A program made the translations under genes and the position numbers. A stretch of 64,000 nucleotides of DNA. Origin: Pseudorhizobium endolithicum. Its GTDB lineage: Bacteria; Pseudomonadota; Alphaproteobacteria; Rhizobiales; Rhizobiaceae. Below, piece after piece: positions 56,057 to 64,000 of the stretch. The notes under the pieces were generated by a model. The model was not told where the DNA came from. It saw nothing but the letters and a program-made list of their open reading frames with translations, and did no database searches. Position 1 is the first letter of the stretch. Each line of letters starts with the position of its first letter. The stretch lies in NCBI RefSeq assembly GCF_902153245.2, contig NZ_CABFWF030000018.1, positions 62,001 through 126,000 on the forward strand. The letters run 5' to 3'.

Positions 56057-56164
56057 GACAGGCTCCTCCCGAAAGTGAACGGCCATGTCGGCGTCAACGG
56101 CAGACGGCCGGATGATCAAGGCTAGATCATCCGGCCGTCTGCGTGGTGACACTTCTGCGTGAGG

Positions 56165-57193
56165 TCAGGCCGCGAGATCGAGCACGATGCGGCCGTCGAT
56201 CTTGCCCTCCTCCATACGATGGAAGATGTCGTTGATGTTCTCCAGCCTGTCCCAGGAGAAGTGCGACCTGACCTTGCCCTCGCCGGCGAACTGCAGCGAT
56301 TCCTCAAGATCCTGGCGGGTGCCGACGATCGAGCCGCGCACCGTGATGCGCTTCAGGACCGTATCGAAGACCGGCAGCGAGATATAGCCGGGCGGCAGGC
56401 CGACCAGCGACATCGTGCCCTTGGAGCGCAGGAAGCCGTAGGCCTGCTCCATGGCCTGCGGGGATACCGCGGTGACCAGCGCGCCATGCACGCCGCCGGT
56501 CGCCTTCTGTACCTGCTCGACCGCATCGGCCGCCCTGCCATTGACCACGACGTCGGCGCCGAGATCCCTGGCAAGCTTCAGCTTGTCGTCGAAGATGTCG
56601 GCGGCCACCACATGCATGCCCATGGCCTTGGCATACTGGACCGCCATGTGGCCGAGACCACCGATGCCGGAGATGACGACCCATTCGCCCGGATTGACCT
56701 CGGTTTCCTTGAGGCCCTTGTAGACGGTCACACCGGCGCACAGGACCGGCGCGGCAGGGCCGAACTCCAGGTTATCCGGCAGGCGGCCGACGAAATCGGG
56801 ATCCGCCAGGCCGTATTGGGCGAAGGTACCGTTGACGGAATAACCCGTATTCTGCTGGCTGCCGCAGAGGGTTTCCCATCCGGTACGGCAGGGCGTGCAG
56901 CATCCGCAGGCCGTGTGCAGCCACGGAACGCCGATCCGGTCGCCCTCCCTGATGCGGAAAACGCCGGCGCCGAGCTTGGCGACATAACCGACGCCCTCGT
57001 GGCCCGGAATGAAAGGCGGATTGGGCTTCACCGGCCAGTCGCCATTGGCAGCATGCAGGTCGGTGTGGCAGACGCCGGTCGCCTCGTATTTAACGAGGAT
57101 CTGGCCGGGACCCGGCTCGGGCACAGGCCTCTCCTCGATCACCAGCGGCTTGCCGAATTCGCGGACGACGGCGGCTTTCATCATGGTCGGCAT
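56165..57193 (-). CDS. Zinc-dependent alcohol dehydrogenase (AdhP-like)
   Basis: Medium-chain dehydrogenase oxidising primary alcohols with NAD, 342 residues; start MPTMMKAAVVREF has AGAGG about eight bases upstream. Catalytic zinc: Cys in GVCHTDL, His in PGHEGVGYV and Cys in PVLCAGVTVYKGL. Structural zinc: the four Cys of CGCCTPCRTGWETLC. NAD loop: VISGIGGLGHMAVQYAKAMG near 165-184. Close to the bacterial ethanol-active, propanol-preferring type. 108 bp from the hydrolase gene and co-directional. Confidence 0.94.
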   Translation of the reverse strand: MPTMMKAAVVREFGKPLVIEERPVPEPGPGQILVKYEATGVCHTDLHAANGDWPVKPNPPFIPGHEGVGYVAKLGAGVFRIREGDRIGVPWLHTACGCCTPCRTGWETLCGSQQNTGYSVNGTFAQYGLADPDFVGRLPDNLEFGPAAPVLCAGVTVYKGLKETEVNPGEWVVISGIGGLGHMAVQYAKAMGMHVVAADIFDDKLKLARDLGADVVVNGRAADAVEQVQKATGGVHGALVTAVSPQAMEQAYGFLRSKGTMSLVGLPPGYISLPVFDTVLKRITVRGSIVGTRQDLEESLQFAGEGKVRSHFSWDRLENINDIFHRMEEGKIDGRIVLDLAA

Positions 57194-57297
57194 TGCTACA
57201 CCTCTTCGTCGATGCCTTGGCCTCACTGAGGCTCCTGAGTGAGGAAGAGGATAACAATCCGCGCGATGGACTTATTGATTCACCGCAAAATCGGGCC

Positions 57298-57717
57298 TCA
57301 GTTCAGGACCAGCCAGAGCGCCAGCCACACCCAAAGGGCCAGAAGGATGAAGTAGCCCGCGATCCAGACCGGCCGCCGGTGGCGCAGGCGGTTGGTAGTG
57401 ATGTGCACATAGGAATGGACGTAGCGGGAGACGACGAAGGCCCAGGCGAGCAGAACGGTCACCATATTGTCTGCAGTCGTGACGTAGAGCGAGAGGCACA
57501 CGGCGTGGAACAGGACCGGCAGTTCGAACTGGTTCTTGAGGTTGTTGTGGATCAGCAGGCTTTCAAGCGGCTCTTCCCGGTTCTCCTTGAACTGCTCCGC
57601 CTTCACCCGGCCGGCGCGCACGGCCGTCATGCGCTTGCTCGACAGAAGGAAATAAAGGCCGAACACCAAGGCCGCATGCGCCATCATCGGCCACAGCATC
57701 GCGTCGCTGAATGTCAT
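57298..57717 (-). CDS. MAPEG family membrane protein
   Basis: Inner-membrane protein of 139 residues with four predicted helices. NNLKNQFELPVLFHAVCL and SRYVHSYVHITTNRLRHRRPVWIAGY carry the conserved MAPEG residues (Glu, Asn and Arg at the glutathione-binding interface). Members include glutathione transferases and peroxidases; bacterial ones are mostly uncharacterised. It follows guaB by 117 bp in the usual rhizobial order. Confidence 0.9.
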   Translation of the reverse strand: MTFSDAMLWPMMAHAALVFGLYFLLSSKRMTAVRAGRVKAEQFKENREEPLESLLIHNNLKNQFELPVLFHAVCLSLYVTTADNMVTVLLAWAFVVSRYVHSYVHITTNRLRHRRPVWIAGYFILLALWVWLALWLVLN

Positions 57718-57834
57718 GATATCCCCTTACTCAGACCTGGGGGCTATCGATGCGCCAGAAACGCGACGGAAGCAACAAGGCCCGACATAGATCGGAGCCT
57801 TGCGCAAAATCGGCCGGCGAACTGAAGCGACGGA

Positions 57835-59340
<1,506 letters not shown>

Positions 59341-59470
59341 GGCCAATTTCCTTCGGTCAGAAATGCGAGAACCGCACCGGAACGATCGATCGTCCGCCCG
59401 GGCGTCTCAGAAACAATGCTCGGAAGTTGGCGAGGGCTGGTAACACGTTCATGACACGAAGGGAATAGCA

Positions 59471-59497
59471 AAAACCCGGAGACGGAGCCTCCGGGTT
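59471..59497 (-). terminator. Terminator of the metallo-beta-lactamase-fold gene
   Basis: On the minus strand AACCCGGAG (59497-59489) pairs with CTCCGGGTT (59481-59473) and ends in TTTT. It lies 20 bases after the stop and before guaB, so the two genes are not co-transcribed through it. Confidence 0.75.
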
Positions 59498-59516
59498 CCG
59501 CAGGTCCCTCTCGGGA

Positions 59517-60518
59517 TCAGAGGTCGAACTGATAGGACTTCGGCACGAAGCGGTAGCCCGTCTCCTGCTTCTCCACGAATCCGACTGCCGGGAACGGCAT
59601 GTGGTAGCCCAGGAAGGCGATCCTGTCGGTCGCGACCATGTCGAAAACCTTCTTGCGCGTCTCGGCAGCGGCCGCCTTGTCCATGTCGAAGCGGACCTCC
59701 CATTCCGGCCGCTGGAGAGACAGCACGAAGTGGTTGGCGGTATCGGCGGTGAGCACCAGCCGTTTCCCGGCCGATTCGATATTGTAGATCATGTGGCCCG
59801 GCGAATGGCCGAAGGCTGCCATGCCGGTTATCCCCGGAACGACATCGGCACCGTCGCCGACAAAGGTCATCTTCTCCGCCAGCGGCTTTACGTTCGCCAG
59901 CACGCCCTTGTGGCCGTTCTCCGCCGGCGTGCCGACGCGGGCCTCGTCGGTCCAGAAATCGTATTCCACCTGCCCGGCGACATAGCGAGCGTTCGGGAAG
60001 GCCGGCTTACCGTCCTCCATCAGCCCGCCGATGTGATCGCCATGCATATGGGTCAGCACCACAACCGTCACGTCTTCCGGTGTATAGCCGCCCGCGGCCA
60101 GGCCTTCCACAAGACGGCCGCCGCCCTGTGCGCGGCCTGCCTGTCCCAGTCCGGTGTCGAACAGGACGACGTCGCTTCCGGTGTTGACAAGGGTCGGCGA
60201 GAAGCTGTTGACGAACTGGTCCGCCGGCAGGAAATTCTCCTGGAGAAGCTGGCCCACGGCTTCCGCCGTCTGGTTGGTTCCGAAGGTCTCGTTCGGTGCC
60301 CCTGACGGACGGGCTCCGTCCTTGACGACGAAAACCTCGAACTCGCCGAATTCAAACCGGTGCGTCTCCGGCGGCATGGCGCGGTCGATCTCTATTTGCG
60401 TCGTCTCCTGGGCGGCGGCCGGCGCTGTCGCCTGGGCCCGCACAATGGCCGGCGCAGCCAGTACTCCAAGGCCTGCAGATCCCAGCAGCGCCCGACGTCC
60501 CATCATCGGCATGGTCAT
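59517..60518 (-). CDS. Exported metallo-beta-lactamase-fold hydrolase
   Basis: Protein of 333 residues starting MTMPMMGRRALLGSAGLG after GGGAG; the twin-arginine-like start with RRALLGSAGLGVLAAPAIVRAQA suggests Tat export to the periplasm. The zinc motif HxHxDH is complete in VLTHMHGDHIGGL (around 150), with the other His ligands in FGHSPGHMIYN and the Asp in LTADTANHF. Homologues are annotated as quorum-quenching lactonases or simply MBL-fold; the ligand cannot be named. Single-gene unit before guaB. Confidence 0.87.
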   Translation of the reverse strand: MTMPMMGRRALLGSAGLGVLAAPAIVRAQATAPAAAQETTQIEIDRAMPPETHRFEFGEFEVFVVKDGARPSGAPNETFGTNQTAEAVGQLLQENFLPADQFVNSFSPTLVNTGSDVVLFDTGLGQAGRAQGGGRLVEGLAAGGYTPEDVTVVVLTHMHGDHIGGLMEDGKPAFPNARYVAGQVEYDFWTDEARVGTPAENGHKGVLANVKPLAEKMTFVGDGADVVPGITGMAAFGHSPGHMIYNIESAGKRLVLTADTANHFVLSLQRPEWEVRFDMDKAAAAETRKKVFDMVATDRIAFLGYHMPFPAVGFVEKQETGYRFVPKSYQFDL

Positions 60519-60705
60519 GTCTGATCTCCCTCGACTGAGATGCCCCTCTGTGGCGGGCACCATGGGGAGAGATAAGCGGCGGCCTGTTCACGGGAAGCGC
60601 CGTCACGCAGACGTGATGCTCCGGCACTTTTGGAGGCTGGCCCCGATTGGCAAGCGCTCCTTATGGCATTAGGAAGTCAGCCATTCCTCCGGCGCTCGCT
60701 CGTTC

Positions 60706-62106
60706 ATGAACAGAATCGTCCCCCTCATCCTGGCCGTCGCCCTGTTCATGGAGCAGATGGATTCCACCGTCATCTCCACGGCGCTGCCGGCGATCGCGGC
60801 CGATCTCGGCGTTGGGCCGATCACGCTGAAGCTGGCGCTGACGTCCTACATGGTGGCGTTGGCCGTCTTCATCCCCATCAGCGGCTGGATGGCTGACCGG
60901 TTCGGCGCAAAGAAGATCTTCCGGCTGGCAATCGTCGTCTTCGTGATCGGTTCGATCTTCTGCGCCGTCTCCGGCTCGCTCCTGGAGTTCGTCCTGTCCC
61001 GTTTTCTCCAGGGCATGGGCGGCGCCATGATGACGCCCGTCGGCCGGCTGCTGCTGCTGCGGACCACCAGGCGCAGCGATCTCGTCTCCGCCATGGCGCT
61101 CCTTACCATCCCGGCCTTGATCGGGCCGCTGACGGGGCCGCCGATCGGCGGCTTCATCACCACCTATTTCACCTGGCACTGGATCTTCATCATCAACGTG
61201 CCGATCGGCATTGTCGGCATCTGGCTGTCCGGCATCTATCTGCCCGCCGTCGAGGCGGTGCGGCCGCCGCCGATCGACTGGGCAGGCTTCTTCCTGATCG
61301 CAATGGCCGCCGCCGGCACGGTCTTCGGCCTCTCCGTCGTCAGTCTTCCTGCCTTGCCGCCGGCCTTCGGCGCCACCGCGACCGCGCTCGGGATCGCCTG
61401 CGGGTTTCTTTACGTGCAGCACGCGCGCCGCCACCCTGCACCGATCCTCCGGCTCGATCTCTTCCGCAACGACGCCTTCCGTGCCGCAACGACCAGCGGC
61501 ACGATCTTCCGGATATCCACGGGCGCAATCCCGTTCCTGATGCCGCTGATGCTGCAGCTCGGCTTCGGGCTCAACCCCTTCCAGTCCGGCATGATCACCT
61601 TTGCCGGCGCCCTCGGGGCGCTGACGGTGAAGTTCGTGGCCCGGCGGGTCTTCGCCGCCACGGGCTTCAAGATAACGCTGATCACCGCCGGCGTCTTCGG
61701 TGCCGCCACCACGGCCGTCAACGGCTTCTTCACGCCGGAGACTTCGCACGCGCTGATCATCGTCTTCCTGGTGGTCTCCGGCCTCTGCCGGTCGTTCTTC
61801 TTTACCGGCGGCAATGCCCTCAGCTATTCGGAGATCGACGACGCCCAGGCCAGCCAGGCGACCTCGATCGCCTCGGTGCTGCAGCAGGTGAGCCTGGCGC
61901 TCGGCGTCGCCTTCGCCGCCTTCATCCTGGAGGCGGCCTCCGTCATGTCGGGCTCGCATCTCCAGCTTGCCGACTTCCACCTCGCCTTCTTCGTCGTTGC
62001 CGGCGTGTCGCTGTTTGCCGTCGTGCCGCTGTTCGGCCTTCGGCGGGATGCCGGCGCCGCCGTGTCCGGCCATGGCAGGAGGGTGGAGACCGAAGCGGCC
62101 GAGTGA
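60706..62106 (+). CDS. MFS transporter, DHA2-type drug exporter
   Basis: Inner-membrane proton-driven exporter of 466 residues with about 14 hydrophobic helices. The DHA2 motif C-like PALIGPLTGPPIGGFI and the loop-2 motif GWMADRFGAKKIFRLAI (motif A, about 60-76) are clear; MEQMDSTVISTALPAIA resembles the proline/aspartate start of EmrB-type pumps. Substrate unknown. Alone on the plus strand, its end one base before rlmE on the other strand. Confidence 0.92.
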   Translation: MNRIVPLILAVALFMEQMDSTVISTALPAIAADLGVGPITLKLALTSYMVALAVFIPISGWMADRFGAKKIFRLAIVVFVIGSIFCAVSGSLLEFVLSRFLQGMGGAMMTPVGRLLLLRTTRRSDLVSAMALLTIPALIGPLTGPPIGGFITTYFTWHWIFIINVPIGIVGIWLSGIYLPAVEAVRPPPIDWAGFFLIAMAAAGTVFGLSVVSLPALPPAFGATATALGIACGFLYVQHARRHPAPILRLDLFRNDAFRAATTSGTIFRISTGAIPFLMPLMLQLGFGLNPFQSGMITFAGALGALTVKFVARRVFAATGFKITLITAGVFGAATTAVNGFFTPETSHALIIVFLVVSGLCRSFFFTGGNALSYSEIDDAQASQATSIASVLQQVSLALGVAFAAFILEAASVMSGSHLQLADFHLAFFVVAGVSLFAVVPLFGLRRDAGAAVSGHGRRVETEAAE

Positions 62107-62832
62107 TCAGGCTTCGGCTTCTTCCGCCTCGCCGCCGGGCTTTCGGCCCTTGAAGTGCTTGGCGAGCAGGAACATTTCGACCGATTCTGCACGCGAGGCG
62201 CCCGGCTTGACGTGGATGACCTGCCGGAAGTTCTGCTTCAGCATGTTGAGGAGTTCGCGCTCCGTGCCACCCTGGAAGGTCTTGGCGAGGAAATGCCCGC
62301 CCTCCTTCAGCACTTCGACCGCAAAATGGGCGGCCACCTCACACAGGTGCATGGTGCGCAGGTGGTCGGTCTTCTGATGGCCGGTGGTCGGCGCGGCCAT
62401 GTCGGAGATCACCAGATCCGGCTCGCCGCCGACCGCCTCCATCAGGAGGCGCGGCGCCTCCGGATCGAGAAAGTCGAGCTGCAGGATCTTCACCCCCGGC
62501 AGCGGCGCCATCTCCAGGAAATCGATCGCAGCGACGCGGGTGTCCTCGTCGGTCGAGCCGGTCACCTTGGCGGCGATCTGCGACCAGCTTCCCGGAGCCG
62601 CGCCGAGATCGATGATGCGGCGGGCGCCCTTGAGGATCTGATGCTTCTCGTCGATCTCCAGGAGCTTGAAGGCGGCGCGGGCACGGTAGCCCTCCAGCTT
62701 CGCCCGCTGCACATAGGGATCGTTGATATGGCGCTCGATCCACCGGCGCGAAGACGCCTTGAGCTTGCCCTTCTTCACCTTCTGGCCGAGCTTGCGGCCC
62801 GTGCGGTTGCCTCCGATCGGCGGCTTCGTCAT
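62107..62832 (-). CDS. rlmE: 23S rRNA (uridine(2552)-2'-O)-methyltransferase RlmE
   Basis: Methylates U2552 in 23S rRNA late in 50S assembly; heat-induced in E. coli (RrmJ/FtsJ). 241 residues: a basic N-terminal arm ([19 protein letters not shown]) then the Rossmann core with the conserved Lys of [12 protein letters not shown] loop [16 protein letters not shown], catalytic Asp in [12 protein letters not shown] and Lys in [14 protein letters not shown], i.e. the K-D-K-E set. Start overlaps the ppx stop by ATGA. Confidence 0.96.
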   Translation of the reverse strand: MTKPPIGGNRTGRKLGQKVKKGKLKASSRRWIERHINDPYVQRAKLEGYRARAAFKLLEIDEKHQILKGARRIIDLGAAPGSWSQIAAKVTGSTDEDTRVAAIDFLEMAPLPGVKILQLDFLDPEAPRLLMEAVGGEPDLVISDMAAPTTGHQKTDHLRTMHLCEVAAHFAVEVLKEGGHFLAKTFQGGTERELLNMLKQNFRQVIHVKPGASRAESVEMFLLAKHFKGRKPGGEAEEAEA

Positions 62833-64000
62833 CGGCGCGTCCCCATATCCATCCGTTCACCATCGCGGCGCGGGCGCATGCGCCGCCAGACGCCGTCATC
62901 GGCCATCATGTCCGTCAGTATGCCTTCGCGAAGGCCGCGGTCCGCCACGCGCATGCGCGGGCTCGGCCATCGGCGGCGGATCGCCTCCAGGATCGCGCAT
63001 CCGGCAAGCACCAGATCGGCGCGGTCGGGGCCGATGCAGGGATTGGCGGCACGGCCGGCGAAATCCCAGGAGAGAAGCTTTGCCTGCATCGCCGTGACTT
63101 CCGCATCGGAAAGCCACAGCCCGTCAACCTTGCGGCGGTCGTAGCGCGGCAGATCGAGGTGGACGCCAGCCAGCGTCGTGACCGTGCCGGAGGTTCCGAT
63201 CAGGTGAAAATCACCGCCGTGACGATCATGCACCGCAAGCGGCGGGCATTCGAACCCTGCCAGCATCTCCTCAACCTCGGCCACCATGGCCGCAAAGACC
63301 TGTGGCGTCACGTCCCGGCCGCCATGGCGCTCGGAAAGCGTGACGACGCCGACCGGCAGCGAGGTCCAGTGGGTGATGTGGTTGGCGAGGCGGCTGGAGC
63401 GATTGTCGCCGATGCGGATGACGGCGATCTCGGACGAGCCGCCGCCGATGTCGAAGAGGACGACGGAGCGCGCCTCGCGCCCGACCAGCGACGAACATCC
63501 GGCCACCGCAAGCCTCGCCTCCGTCTCGCGGTCGATAATCTCCAGCGTGAGACTGGTTTCCCGCACCACCCGGTCGAGGAACTCCTCGCCGTTGTCCGCC
63601 GATCGGCAGGCTTCGGTGGCGATCAGGCGCATCCGGCGGATCGGACGGTTGGCAAGCTTTCCGGCGCAGACCTTCAAGGCCTCGATCGCGCGGTCCATCG
63701 CATCATTCGACAGGCGGCGGTTGGCGGCCAGCCCCTCGCCCAGGCGGACGATGCGGGAAAAGGCATCCACGACACGGAACTGTCCCGGCCGGGTGGGCTG
63801 GGCGACCAGCAGCCGGCAGTTGTTGGTGCCGAGGTCGAGCGCGGCATAGAGATCGTCTCGAAACGGCGGGCGAAAAGCCTCCGGCGCGGATTTCTGCACC
63901 GGCCGCTGCTCATCGGCGGCGGCGGCCGCCGGAACGACCTTATTCGGATCATAGGCAGGGCCGTGGCGGGTTTGCCCCAGAGGCCTCCCCTGCAGACCGC
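62829..64000 (-). CDS. ppx: Exopolyphosphatase/GppA-type phosphatase, partial at the window edge
   Basis: Ppx/GppA phosphatase acting on polyphosphate or pppGpp. The ASKHA fold is clear: phosphate-1 motif [32 protein letters not shown], phosphate-2 motif [29 protein letters not shown], and [15 protein letters not shown]. The frame stays open to the end of the window; upstream codons (a Gly/Pro-rich leader with [13 protein letters not shown]) still look coding, so the N-terminus lies outside. The GTG at 63899 is unlikely to be the true start. Coupled to rlmE. Confidence 0.92.
   Translation of the reverse strand, partial: GLQGRPLGQTRHGPAYDPNKVVPAAAAADEQRPVQKSAPEAFRPPFRDDLYAALDLGTNNCRLLVAQPTRPGQFRVVDAFSRIVRLGEGLAANRRLSNDAMDRAIEALKVCAGKLANRPIRRMRLIATEACRSADNGEEFLDRVVRETSLTLEIIDRETEARLAVAGCSSLVGREARSVVLFDIGGGSSEIAVIRIGDNRSSRLANHITHWTSLPVGVVTLSERHGGRDVTPQVFAAMVAEVEEMLAGFECPPLAVHDRHGGDFHLIGTSGTVTTLAGVHLDLPRYDRRKVDGLWLSDAEVTAMQAKLLSWDFAGRAANPCIGPDRADLVLAGCAILEAIRRRWPSPRMRVADRGLREGILTDMMADDGVWRRMRPRRDGERMDMGTRR

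Overview
The window is 64 kb of ordinary chromosome from an alphaproteobacterium. Gene content and order point to the Hyphomicrobiales and most likely the Rhizobiaceae: atpI-atpB split from the F1 genes, pmbA-cysQ-like-DUF4170-waaA-lpxK facing DUF2093, a hisS-hisZ-hisG run with the short HisG that needs HisZ, the alphaproteobacterial type of HisRS, a RIME-like palindromic repeat, a PiT transporter with a PHO box and a CIRCE-controlled groESL. GC looks to be in the low to mid 60s percent by eye. I cannot fix the genus. I saw no prophage, integrase, transposase, CRISPR array, rRNA or tRNA.

Layout. 1-3.8 kb: end of the F0 operon (atpB cut by the window edge, atpI with a clear promoter), a SleB-type cell wall hydrolase, mrp. 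4-8.3 kb: an orphan LuxR regulator divergent from an SMP-30 lactonase, a secreted PRC-barrel protein and a GGDEF-EAL protein. 8.4-18.3 kb: mutL and DUF2093 converge on an envelope operon (pmbA, cysQ-like, DUF4170, waaA, a HAD phosphatase, lpxK); next to it is a kefB-like antiporter gene with two frameshifts. 18.3-28.6 kb: patatin, rsmD, rluB with a very long basic tail, tadA, a lipoprotein, ileS, a parDE module, ribF and a HAD-IIA protein. 28.8-31.6 kb: groES-groEL and doxX. 31.6-36.3 kb: a methyltransferase, hisG, hisZ, a RIME-like element, hisS and a relBE-like module. 36.3-41.5 kb: a second frameshifted gene, a DUF305 protein, a HAD phosphatase, tag, two tandem L,D-transpeptidases and an LpxQ-like barrel. 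41.5-51.5 kb: glcDEF, a Nudix protein, PHO-box pit, rsmE, gshA, a DUF937 protein and a DUF1127 protein. 51.6-64 kb: a LysR regulator, katA divergent from oxyR, a dienelactone hydrolase, an alcohol dehydrogenase, MAPEG, guaB, a metallo-beta-lactamase-fold protein, an MFS exporter, rlmE and ppx (cut by the window edge).

How it fits together. Most genes are housekeeping: translation and RNA modification (ileS, hisS, tadA, rsmD, rsmE, rluB, rlmE), envelope building (waaA, lpxK, L,D-transpeptidases, LpxQ-like), folding (groESL) and metabolism (hisZG, guaB, ribF, glcDEF). A redox and electrophile-defence theme is spread over 48.7-57.7 kb (gshA, katA, oxyR, dienelactone hydrolase, zinc alcohol dehydrogenase, MAPEG).

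I did not find a convincing new multi-gene system. The items most worth checking are the two frameshifted genes that both break at an overlapping stop/start, the two toxin-antitoxin modules that each sit divergently upstream of an aminoacyl-tRNA synthetase gene, the PHO box plus inverted repeat before pit, the dyad array before doxX, the base-composition dip inside hisS, and the orphan LuxR / lactonase pair with a hairpin-T signal between them.
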